A stretch of 64,000 nucleotides of DNA from CAINVV01 sp964528535 (lineage in GTDB: Bacteria; Bacteroidota; Bacteroidia; Bacteroidales; Prolixibacteraceae): positions 65,914-129,913 of the forward strand of contig CAZGSQ010000001.1 in assembly GCA_964528535.1 (NCBI GenBank), in the 5' to 3' direction. The notes beneath the pieces were generated by a model, which was given only the letters and a program-made list of their open reading frames with translations, did no database searches and had not been told where the DNA came from. Within the stretch, counting starts at the first letter, position 1. Every line of letters starts with the position of its first letter. Of the stretch, positions 34,749-42,831 are shown in pieces. The position numbers were made by a program, and so were the translations under genes.

Positions 34749-37316
34749 TTAAAGTATTTCGATAGTGGCGGAATTATTCCCCTTCGCCGATAGCGTGAAA
34801 TTTTTCAGTTTGGTCTGACCGAGACCGTTGAGTGAAAACCTGTTGAGTTCCAGTTTTCCACCCAGGACACTAAGCGTGGCTTTTCCCTTCTCCACCAGAC
34901 AAGTTCCCCAGGCATTGCCATTGCTCCAGAAATAGTCTCCCGGTTCGGCTGCGAATGACATGCTTTTGTCGACACCTGAATAGTGAAATCCTGACAAGGC
35001 AATAACGGCAGCCCAACTGGCCATTGCTCTGGCATAGTGATGGCCACATTCAGGTTCATCATAAGGGTTGCGCTTGTAACCATCAAAGCGGTCACGGATG
35101 CTTTTGATGCATTTAAGACCGTCGTCAACCTGACCTTCAAAAAGCATTCCAACGGCGGCAGTATATTCGAATCCGGTCATCGCTTCTGAGAAGTAGGGGA
35201 AAGGGACCTTCAATCTTCCTTTGGGCCAACTGGCCATGATCAAACCACTTTCATCGCCCATTGCATAGGACCTCATGTTGTTGAACATCTGTGAAAAGTC
35301 GGTTACATAATTACACTTCATAATCGTTGCGAGAGTCGTCCGGATGTTTGCTGCTTTCCCAAGGTAACCCAATCCGCAGATATGGGCCATGTACTGGCCC
35401 ACCAGCTGGTCAACGAGGCAACCTTTTCCAAGTTGGAAATCAGGATTCGAAAGATCTTTGCTTCCCATGCCGATTTGGAGTCCGGGATAAATTTCGGCCT
35501 TGCTTTTTGGTGGACGGATTTCCTGTTCATAGTAGGCTCCATTGAAGAGATGGGCGTCTGTCCACAGAGTGCCTGATTCATAGAGGCTTCTGCATTTTTT
35601 GGCAAACTCTTTGTCCTTCATGTATTTTGCCATCTCTTCTGCGGCACGGAGCGCGCCGAGGTACCAGAATTCCATCTGAGGATTTGGGCCAAAATATTCT
35701 ACGTCCATTGTATTGTGCTGGCAACCTTCCATTACTCCGTCAACATCGCCGTCCCAGCCGCCTTTGACCCATGCAAAGGCCAATGCTCTTTTTACATGAT
35801 CCCAATTTTTCCGGAGGAATAGGTCGTCTCCGGATAGCTGCCATTCGCGGTAAAATTTCAGGATGGTTCCCATCTGCCCGTCAGCAGCCGCAACTTTGTT
35901 GTTGCAGGCATTTGCCAGCGGAAGTCCTGCCCTGAAACACATCAGCCCTGATGCATCGGAGGCATAATTGAACTCCACATCCCGCATCGTTTGAGCCAGT
36001 TCACCAAAGAGAAAGGGTGTCGCCACTTCATAATTCCAAACATGCGTGCAGGAACCCTGGCAGGAACCGAAATCATCCATGACACCTTCCCAGCCCATCA
36101 TGTGGCCGTCCCTGATTCTGAAGACCGTCTGGGATCGCAGGGTGCTCAGGTTGAATAGTGCAGCTTCCTTTACTACATCCGGTAGTGAAGAATGCACAAA
36201 GGCATTCATAAATTTCAGCGTTTTTTGTTCCAGATCCGGAATCTGAGGGACAATTTTCTGGGCGGCATCCCAGGCATCGTTGTATTTTGTGCTATAATAG
36301 TTCCCGACTATTTCTTTCGACCAGCCATATCTGTTCGGGAAATTCCAGGTAATGTAAAACCGGAAAGATTCTTTCCCATGCGGGGGAATCTCCTTCTTGA
36401 CTGCCAATGAAGCCATCGGGTCGTGGTCATTCAGTTTTTGCTTGTCTGTCAGTTCTCCGTCTGCGCTGAAATCATCCCAGCAATCGAGCAGGGAGCGCTC
36501 CCAATGATTGGCCTCAGAAGAGCGTCGATAACTAATGGCTGATTTTTCCGAAGTAGTGAGTGCGATGGTACCGAATGCGGCGTCAGTTTTGGAAATACTG
36601 TCGGAATACATGAAGATTCCGCTCACTTCGCCGCTTTGCCGGTAAACGTTTTGGTTGTATCTGGCTCCATCGGGAATGAAGTCACCTTTCCAGTCGCGAT
36701 GGAAATTGCTTCCATCTTTCCCCACAAAATTTCGCATTGACCCACAGACCGAAACTTGCATTGCTTTGTCTGTCAGATTGGTCACTTCATAAGTTAGCAC
36801 TGCAATGGGAAGACCGCTGGCTTCTGCATCGCCAGGGACCAGCGGATTGAATCCCGTTATTTTTACCTTGACAGGCATGGTTTTGTCTGATAGGTGGACC
36901 ATTCCAACCGGATAGGAAGCATCGAAACTGCATTCTGAAAATCTTGGAAATCCATGTTGATTGACAGGTCTTCCTTCGTAATGCTGGTATTCAGATGGGT
37001 GTAAAGGTCCAATCAGGGCACGTGTTTGCGAAGTTTCATGCTCTGGTTTTACAAAAATTGAAAAAAATGGCACATTGTTTCCCTTGGTGGTAGTGCTGTA
37101 ACCAATGGCAGGCTTGTTCATTATCTCCCAATCACGCAATTCCCCTCTTCCACCCAAAGAGACTGTCCCAGTTCCGATACCGCCCAAAGGGAGCGCTATA
37201 CGGAGCAAATGTTCCTGATCGAAGTGTTTCACAACTGGCCATTCGATGGGATTTTCGGCGGCAACCAGGGTGAGTGACAGAATACAGTAGACGATTGAAA
37301 ACAAGTATTTTTTCAT
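34749..37316 (-). CDS. GH116 family glycosidase (glucosylceramidase-like)
   Basis: A secreted protein of 855 residues with signal peptide MKKYLFSIVYCILSLTLVAA. The N-terminal beta domain begins with GGIGTGTVSLGGRG and the C-terminal (alpha/alpha)6 barrel shows CTHVWNYEVATPFLF, GGWDGDVDGVMEG, HNTMDVEYFGPN and SGLIMASWPKGR, typical of the GBA2_N/DUF608 family. GH116 are retaining beta-glucosidases, beta-xylosidases and N-acetylglucosaminidases. First gene of the unit with the small secreted protein and LacZ-type GH2. The substrate here is uncertain: a plant beta-glucoside or xyloside is as likely as a glycolipid. Confidence 0.88.
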   Translation of the reverse strand: MKKYLFSIVYCILSLTLVAAENPIEWPVVKHFDQEHLLRIALPLGGIGTGTVSLGGRGELRDWEIMNKPAIGYSTTTKGNNVPFFSIFVKPEHETSQTRALIGPLHPSEYQHYEGRPVNQHGFPRFSECSFDASYPVGMVHLSDKTMPVKVKITGFNPLVPGDAEASGLPIAVLTYEVTNLTDKAMQVSVCGSMRNFVGKDGSNFHRDWKGDFIPDGARYNQNVYRQSGEVSGIFMYSDSISKTDAAFGTIALTTSEKSAISYRRSSEANHWERSLLDCWDDFSADGELTDKQKLNDHDPMASLAVKKEIPPHGKESFRFYITWNFPNRYGWSKEIVGNYYSTKYNDAWDAAQKIVPQIPDLEQKTLKFMNAFVHSSLPDVVKEAALFNLSTLRSQTVFRIRDGHMMGWEGVMDDFGSCQGSCTHVWNYEVATPFLFGELAQTMRDVEFNYASDASGLMCFRAGLPLANACNNKVAAADGQMGTILKFYREWQLSGDDLFLRKNWDHVKRALAFAWVKGGWDGDVDGVMEGCQHNTMDVEYFGPNPQMEFWYLGALRAAEEMAKYMKDKEFAKKCRSLYESGTLWTDAHLFNGAYYEQEIRPPKSKAEIYPGLQIGMGSKDLSNPDFQLGKGCLVDQLVGQYMAHICGLGYLGKAANIRTTLATIMKCNYVTDFSQMFNNMRSYAMGDESGLIMASWPKGRLKVPFPYFSEAMTGFEYTAAVGMLFEGQVDDGLKCIKSIRDRFDGYKRNPYDEPECGHHYARAMASWAAVIALSGFHYSGVDKSMSFAAEPGDYFWSNGNAWGTCLVEKGKATLSVLGGKLELNRFSLNGLGQTKLKNFTLSAKGNNSATIEIL

Positions 37317-37498
37317 GAGCGCAATATTTGAGGAGCTAAAAATAATCAGATCCTTCGGAGAAACCTCCTGTTCAATTTTTTTTCTGGTAGAAAGCTATGA
37401 AACGAGCATGGGCAACACCCACAAAAGGCGATGTAAATTCACCTGCGAGTTCCATAAGTACTTACAGATATTCAGAAACTGTTTAAAATTTATTTCTA

Positions 37499-37620
37499 AA
37501 TCCCGTGAGGGATTGTATGTGGGTAGAATAAAATGCTAATCGAGAATTTCGTCCCGGATGGGACGAGATATCCTACGTAGCATTTAGATTTCTACCCATA
37601 TTTCATGCCTACGGCACGTT
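37499..37620. repeat. Complex palindromic (REP-like) intergenic repeat
   Basis: Nested inverted repeats: ATCCC-GTGA-GGGAT at 37500-37513; an outer pair TATGTGGGTAGAAT (37516-37529) with ATTTCTACCCATA (37588-37600); an inner pair AAATGCTA (37531-37538) with TAGCATTT (37578-37585); and a central hairpin TCGTCCCGGATGGGACGA (37549-37566). It ends with CCTACGG. Such composite palindromes are scattered between genes in some Bacteroidota genomes. No coding capacity is evident. Confidence 0.65.
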
Positions 37621-37624
37621 CTTT

Positions 37625-37850
37625 TTATCTGAAATTATCGCAAAATTTGAATAAAGAGAAATTTAAACGGTCTCTCAATTGTTTAACAAATATATTTACG
37701 ATTGAAAACCTTCCGCACCACCTCCTCAGCATCGATTTGTGTCGGAACATTCCTCTTGGCAAAACCCTTGATTTTATTTCTGTATTTGTAAAAAAGCACC
37801 TCGAAAGCAGCCGGTTCGTTTGCAAAAACTTTTCCAAAATTAGTATCCTG
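37625..37850 (-). pseudogene. Frameshifted, truncated ECF sigma-70 factor
   Basis: On the minus strand, from about 37847, one frame reads NEPAAFEVLFYKYRNKIKGF then IDAEEVVRKVF, the region-2 pattern of Bacteroidota ECF sigma factors. It hits a stop near 37683, but the next frame continues the family pattern as NIFVKQLRDRLNFSLF down to 37625. Only sigma region 2 survives; region 4 is absent, and the sequence ends where the palindromic repeat begins. The original gene probably served an anti-sigma/SusCD-type system, now gone. The remainder of the 37317-37935 gap is featureless AT-rich DNA. Confidence 0.6.
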
Positions 37851-37935
37851 AACTAACAGATGGTGTCGGATGTCAAAGACAAAGATGAGTTTAAAAGTTT
37901 TGTAGCAGCATGAGAAGCAGTTCCAAAATTGGGGA

Positions 37936-38874
37936 TTATTTCTTAAAATAGAGCTCAAATCTTCTGAGCCAAACATATAAGATAGCCAACAAAATTCTTG
38001 GAAAGACCAGTATTACAATTGGATAGCCCATTGCTGCAAACAGAAGTGTATCTTCGAGTTGGGAGTGTGACACCGCGATGTGGTGATTCAGAAGATCTGC
38101 GTCCATCCTGGTAAGTTTGCCCTCCTCAGATTGGCTGATCATGATGGCGCCACCGTACGAAAGGCCCAATGTATAGGCGATCATCCATAGAAAACCGGTG
38201 TTTGAGGATAGTCCCATGATACGGAGCAGTGGCTTAAAAGGGATTAGGATCCATCTGATAAGTCCAAACTCATCTAGAATTTTTTGCAGAACGAGCAGCA
38301 GATTCACCAACAATACAATCTTGAAGGTAGTTAGGGCAATTGCTTTGGACCAATCGGTCAAGGCAGGCACAAAACTTGCTGATTGCCTGATTAATAAACC
38401 AGTAGCCTCTGCAGTTTCACCGGGAAGAAATTTATTCAACAACACCGCAGCTATTAAACTGGCAGAAAGTCTCGTCAAGACCATCCGAAAGGGATTCGAA
38501 CCTGTCTTCTTTTGAATGGCAGTTTCTACAATTAGTCCATGGGATATCAGGCACATCACAGCAAGAATGGTTCCTTCGCGGTAGCCGGTTCCCAATGTCG
38601 TCATGACGATGATGGACGAATAGATGTTGGTAAAGATGCTGGTGATCAGGACGACGGATGCCTCACCAGAGAGTCCGATCAGTTTAAGAAGAGGCGCCAC
38701 CCAAGCAGCCAACACATTCAGCCACCCAGCAAAATCAAGCAAAAAGACAGCAAACGAAACTGGAATGGTGAGCTTTATGAGCCACAAAGCCGTTTTTGTT
38801 CCTTGCGGCAATGCCAATTTTACACAACCGTAAATTCTTTCCCAAGCCGTTGAAGAAGCTATAATCTCTGTCAA
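37936..38874 (-). CDS. Nucleoside-recognition (GATE) domain membrane protein, SpmA/B-like
   Basis: A 312-residue inner-membrane protein with two related hydrophobic halves (residues about 30-150 and 170-300). Motifs such as LIGLSGEASVVLITS and LGLSYGGAIM match the nucleoside-recognition/GATE domain shared by SpmA/SpmB and related exporters. The start appears to be TTG at 38874; no in-frame ATG is near. It follows the CarD-like-domain gene by 15 bases, so the two are likely one transcript. Molecular role is unproven for this group in non-sporulating bacteria. Confidence 0.75.
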   Translation of the reverse strand: MTEIIASSTAWERIYGCVKLALPQGTKTALWLIKLTIPVSFAVFLLDFAGWLNVLAAWVAPLLKLIGLSGEASVVLITSIFTNIYSSIIVMTTLGTGYREGTILAVMCLISHGLIVETAIQKKTGSNPFRMVLTRLSASLIAAVLLNKFLPGETAEATGLLIRQSASFVPALTDWSKAIALTTFKIVLLVNLLLVLQKILDEFGLIRWILIPFKPLLRIMGLSSNTGFLWMIAYTLGLSYGGAIMISQSEEGKLTRMDADLLNHHIAVSHSQLEDTLLFAAMGYPIVILVFPRILLAILYVWLRRFELYFKK

Positions 38875-38889
38875 TATGAACTGTTTTTA

Positions 38890-39465
38890 TCAGGATTTCA
38901 CCCCTACAAAGTAGTGTTTATTCTCGGAGAAAAGGATGTTGAAGGAAGTAAGTGATCCGTAGATTCGCGTGATGTATTGCTGCATGTTCACCTTTTCCTC
39001 ATCCGATAAACCCGGATGACTGTTGATGTTTTGTTCCAGTACCCGAAGTCTGTCGCGGAGCATAACTATTTTGTGGAAGAAGTTCTCGATGGGGATCTCC
39101 TTTGGTTTCAGGGAAAGATTTGCCGGCTGAAGGAGCATGTTGCCACCTTTCCATTTGTCGCCGATGGGTACAATCTCCTGCAAGGCGCTCTGCTCTTCCA
39201 GAACGAAACGCAGAACTTTCTCCACCTCGGCCAAAGTCAGTGAATTTTTAGGTTTCTCTGCCGGTGCATCTTTTACCTCAAGATCCTCATTTCTTTTTGT
39301 CATTTCAATTTTCCCGCCATGTTCAAAAAAAATCTCATAGGAGGTAATTTTGTTTTTACTGACGATTCCCTCTCCATACCGGGGATGCTCTACGCGGGTT
39401 CCAACTGCAAGTTCTTCCATAGTAAATAATTCTATACGACTTTTATTCTCGAAATCTCGAGACAT
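38890..39465 (-). CDS. Hypothetical protein with N-terminal CarD/Tudor-like domain
   Basis: A 191-residue soluble protein. The segment GTRVEHPRYGEGIV is the conserved start of small SH3/Tudor-like barrels seen in CarD-type and UvrD/PcrA C-terminal regions that contact RNA polymerase. After a charged linker the second half is helical. The Met at 39420 directly before the conserved domain (MEELAVGTRV) is an alternative start. A minus-strand promoter lies just upstream. No function is established. Confidence 0.65.
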   Translation of the reverse strand: MSRDFENKSRIELFTMEELAVGTRVEHPRYGEGIVSKNKITSYEIFFEHGGKIEMTKRNEDLEVKDAPAEKPKNSLTLAEVEKVLRFVLEEQSALQEIVPIGDKWKGGNMLLQPANLSLKPKEIPIENFFHKIVMLRDRLRVLEQNINSHPGLSDEEKVNMQQYITRIYGSLTSFNILFSENKHYFVGVKS

Positions 39466-39494
39466 CCAAACTCCTCATTTATTCTTTGAACAAA

Positions 39495-39525
39495 CAAAAT
39501 TAATCAATTGAAATTCAATTACCAA
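39495..39525 (-). promoter_or_regulatory. Promoter of the CarD-like-domain gene
   Basis: On the minus strand TTG (39525-39523), 20 bases, then TAATTTTG (39502-39495), an exact -7 match about 30 bases before the start codon at 39465. Confidence 0.5.
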
Positions 39526-39550
39526 GTTCAGTTAAAGAAGGACGCCTGAG

Positions 39551-41371
39551 TTAATTAGAGGGTTCAAGTTTCGTTTCCCCTTTCACCGTTCCGGGACGCA
39601 TCAGCTGCAGATCGAAGATGATTATTTCATTCTTGCCCCTTTTCAGCCACGTTGCCGGACAAAACAATCTCTTCTGAGGCCCTATGCTCCAGTACCTTCC
39701 AAGATTGTGCCCGTTCACCCACACCACACCTTTTTCCCACTGACTGACATCCAGGTAGGTATCTCCGGTCTGGCTCAACTGGAACTCTCCCTTGAAGAAA
39801 TTGCCTGGACGCACAGTTTCACCGGAGGTAAATTTCAGGCCTGACAAGTAGGATTCATCGAATGGAAGCGTAAAGATTTCCCAGTTCATGAGGGTCATTC
39901 CATTGAGGGAAACCCTATCGGTGATGCCCTTTCGGTCGATCATGTATTCGGCGAAGTTGATGTGCCCCATCCCTTCAACCAGAATCTCGAGTAGCGGATT
40001 CGCGGTAGCCGGGGAGGGCAGCTCAATGATGTTTTCGGCTTTGCTACGGTCGAGTTTGCCGATGTATTTGCCATCCACGAAGATGGTGGCGTAATCGTGC
40101 AACTCTGTGATGCGCAGTTTCCCTTTCTTGTGGCCAATCAGGCTGGTACGGTAGAGGATAAAACCTCCTTTTTGACCCATCATCTCCATTGGCTTGGGTT
40201 GAGGAGAATGGATGGATGGTGGTAGATTGCTCCAAACGGAGGCAGATTCTGTTAGCTTGATTTCCGGAATTTCGATCACAGGCAAGGCTGCCGGAATGGC
40301 TGGCAATTTTTGCTTTGGCGGTAAATAGCTGGCCAATAGCTTACGCAAGGCGTGGTATTTGGGAGTAGCCTGTCCCATCTCGTTGATGGGTGCATCGTAA
40401 TCGTAACTCGTTACATCCGGTTGGTATTGCGTCGGGCTGAAGGCATTGGCGCCTGCCCAATAACCAAAGTTGGTTCCACCGTGGATGACGTAGAAATTGA
40501 ACGATTTTTTATGGTCCATCAGCCATTTTACCTCTTTCAGCAGACTGGTTGTGTCGGTTCGCTGCCATTTCTCCCCCCAGTGGGTAAGCCAACCTGGGTA
40601 CAATTCGCTGCAGAAAGAGGGAACTTCAGGATGAACCCTGGTGGCCTGTTCAAATTCCTTGTCATTCGTTCCCGAATCCAGTCCGATGGCGGCACCATCC
40701 AGCGACCCTGCCTCAAGCATGTATGCGGTGGGACCATCGGCTGTATAAAATGGAATTTCAATGCCATTTTTTTGCCAGACCCCTTTGAGCCAGTTCATGT
40801 AAATGCGGTCGTTGCCAAAACTGCCATACTCATTTTCTACCTGCAACATCAGGATCGGACCACCTTTCGTAACCTGAAACTCTTTCACCTGGAGGGCAAG
40901 TGTCTTGATATAGCGCTCAACTGCCTGCGTGTATCGTGAATCCATACAGCGCACCTTGATGTCTGGGATGGCAAGCAAGTATGCAGGCAGACCGCCAAAA
41001 TCCCATTCTGCGCAAACATATGGACCGGGTCGCAGGATGAGATACATTCCCTCTTCCTGGACCAATTTTACGAAGCGTGCAATGTTGTGGTTGTCGGTCT
41101 GAAAATCGAATATTCCGGGTTCAGTTTCATGGTAATTCCAAAAAATATAAGCAGCGATGGTATTGCAGCCCATTGCTTTGGCCATCTGGATGCGCTGTTT
41201 CCAGTATTCTGCCGGGATCCTTGCCGGATGCATCTCGCCCGAGATGAGCTGCATGGGTTTCCCGTCGAGTAGGAAATCTTGTTTGTCAAAAACAAATGTA
41301 TGCGGCTTAACCTGGGACCATGTAGTATGTGATACCAGGACAAGTAGGCAGATACCGAATATTTTTCTCAT
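39551..41371 (-). CDS. GH35 beta-galactosidase
   Basis: A secreted enzyme of 606 residues from the Met at 41371 (signal peptide MRKIFGICLLVLVSHTTWSQ). It has the GH35 TIM barrel: SGEMHPARIP near the N-terminus, RPGPYVCAEWDFGG, LMLQVENEYGSFG with the acid/base Glu, and SELYPGWLTHWGE with the nucleophile Glu, followed by HGGTNFG. A jelly-roll C-terminal part ends with WEKGVVWVNGHNLGRYW. It removes terminal beta-galactose, for example from galactan side chains. The palindrome at 41436-41494 separates it from the PQQ-propeller gene upstream. Confidence 0.94.
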   Translation of the reverse strand: MRKIFGICLLVLVSHTTWSQVKPHTFVFDKQDFLLDGKPMQLISGEMHPARIPAEYWKQRIQMAKAMGCNTIAAYIFWNYHETEPGIFDFQTDNHNIARFVKLVQEEGMYLILRPGPYVCAEWDFGGLPAYLLAIPDIKVRCMDSRYTQAVERYIKTLALQVKEFQVTKGGPILMLQVENEYGSFGNDRIYMNWLKGVWQKNGIEIPFYTADGPTAYMLEAGSLDGAAIGLDSGTNDKEFEQATRVHPEVPSFCSELYPGWLTHWGEKWQRTDTTSLLKEVKWLMDHKKSFNFYVIHGGTNFGYWAGANAFSPTQYQPDVTSYDYDAPINEMGQATPKYHALRKLLASYLPPKQKLPAIPAALPVIEIPEIKLTESASVWSNLPPSIHSPQPKPMEMMGQKGGFILYRTSLIGHKKGKLRITELHDYATIFVDGKYIGKLDRSKAENIIELPSPATANPLLEILVEGMGHINFAEYMIDRKGITDRVSLNGMTLMNWEIFTLPFDESYLSGLKFTSGETVRPGNFFKGEFQLSQTGDTYLDVSQWEKGVVWVNGHNLGRYWSIGPQKRLFCPATWLKRGKNEIIIFDLQLMRPGTVKGETKLEPSN

Positions 41372-41435
41372 TTTACAAAGGAAGTTTGTAGGGCCAAATA
41401 TTGCAATTAACTTTTGTATTAATGCTGACAATTTT

Positions 41436-41494
41436 CATTTATGCGTTAATTGACGGGGTGACTCTGAGTCACCCCGTCAATTAACGCATAAATG
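41436..41494. repeat. 29-bp perfect inverted repeat (possible terminator/attenuator)
   Basis: Arms 41436-41464 and 41466-41494 are exact complements with a single T between them. No T-run follows on either strand. The core TGACGGGGTGA is shared with the terminator at 31186-31216. It lies between two minus-strand genes. Confidence 0.8.
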
Positions 41495-41524
41495 TGCAGA
41501 AAACGGCTGCAATCTATTTGATTA

Positions 41525-42766
41525 CTATCTCTTTAAATCAAATACCATCAACGCCTCGTTGTGACGGAGATACAGTTTCCCATCTGCGACCACAGGATGT
41601 GCCCAGTGCTGAGCGGTACCAAGTGGTACTTTGAACTTGCTGAGGATTCTGAATTGTTCGGGTGTACCTTCTGCAAGTGCCATCTCTCCATCCTTCTCTG
41701 CGTAGCAGTAAAATAACCCATCGGCAAAGATCACCGGACCGCCGCCGAGCTCTTTCGCAATGTATTTGGTCAATCCTGTTTTCAGATCGATGCAGAACCA
41801 TTTGGGTTGCAAGTAGGCTGAACCATACAGGAAACCATCTTTTACGATAAAACCCTCCATCAAATTGATGTATTCCTTGTTCCTCCAGGCAATTTCAGCC
41901 TTTTTACCATCCGGAGAAAGCTTCAGGGCGACGAGTCCCGAGCTATCTTTACGGGAAGCGCTCGAAACCAAAATTTGGCCGCCTGAATAGACAGGCGTGT
42001 TCGCATGAATCTTGTTGTCCTGAAACTGGTGGATGCGCCAATACATCTCACCTGTAGCAGCATCCAGTCCGATGATGGAGGAAGCGGTAAGGTTGACAAT
42101 CAGTGAATGTCCGTTGTGGTTGATAAGGATGGGGGAGGTGTAGGTGGCTGGCTCTCCAAAGGCCGGGCTTCCCCAAATCTTCTTTCCAGTGAAGCGATTC
42201 AGCGCAACCATGTTGTTTGTCTTTCCGCCAGGAGTACAATAGAGGACATCGCCATCTATCAGCAATGATTCAGAAAAACCAAACTGAACTGAATCGCATT
42301 GAAGCTCTTTGAAGAAATCAATGCTCCAAACTCTTTCTCCATCCCCGGCTTTCAGACATTGTACACTCCCGTTACCACTCTCCAGGTAAACGAACTCGTC
42401 AACGACGGTGGGCGTAGAACGGGCTCCGGGGAAGATGCCTGTCCAATCTTTGCCGTAACTCTTCTTCCATTGGAACTTCCCCATTTTATCGAAGGCAAAA
42501 AGGAAACCCTCCGAAGTGAGCGTATCCGGGATACCGGTTACAAAGACCATCTCTTTCGACAAAGCCACACTGCCTTGCCCGGTACCCAGCCCTTCGAACG
42601 ACCACAGCATTTTTGGCCCCTCAGCCGGCCACTTTCTTTGCAGGCCGCTCTCGGGATAGATCCCGTCCCGATTGGGTCCCCGCCATTGTGATTGGGCAGA
42701 AGCGTTAAAGATGCCTGAGCCCAATAAAATCAGGACAAGTGTAAAAAATGTTGTAATAATTTTCAT
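41525..42766 (-). CDS. Secreted PQQ-type beta-propeller protein
   Basis: From the Met at 42766 the product has 413 residues with a signal peptide (MKIITTFFTLVLILLGSGIF). The mature part starts QWRGPNRDGIYPESGL and carries repeated PQQ-like blades such as LLIDGDVLYCTPGG, LNRFTGKKIW and LDAATGEMYWR. This fold is used by BamB-like scaffolds and PQQ dehydrogenases; residues that bind PQQ or calcium are not evident, so an enzyme cannot be claimed. It lies 45-65 bases after the GH95 gene and is probably in its transcript. A role in sugar oxidation or binding at the periplasm is a guess. Confidence 0.8.
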   Translation of the reverse strand: MKIITTFFTLVLILLGSGIFNASAQSQWRGPNRDGIYPESGLQRKWPAEGPKMLWSFEGLGTGQGSVALSKEMVFVTGIPDTLTSEGFLFAFDKMGKFQWKKSYGKDWTGIFPGARSTPTVVDEFVYLESGNGSVQCLKAGDGERVWSIDFFKELQCDSVQFGFSESLLIDGDVLYCTPGGKTNNMVALNRFTGKKIWGSPAFGEPATYTSPILINHNGHSLIVNLTASSIIGLDAATGEMYWRIHQFQDNKIHANTPVYSGGQILVSSASRKDSSGLVALKLSPDGKKAEIAWRNKEYINLMEGFIVKDGFLYGSAYLQPKWFCIDLKTGLTKYIAKELGGGPVIFADGLFYCYAEKDGEMALAEGTPEQFRILSKFKVPLGTAQHWAHPVVADGKLYLRHNEALMVFDLKR

Positions 42767-42831
42767 ATCGGATGCCACTGATTTCATAGATTTTTTATGT
42801 TGCTACACTTCTCGTTTATGCCGGGATACTG

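Noticed and set aside
37605..37856. 83-codon plus-strand frame
   Set aside because: It is antisense to the sigma-factor remnant, which shows recognisable family pattern on the minus strand.
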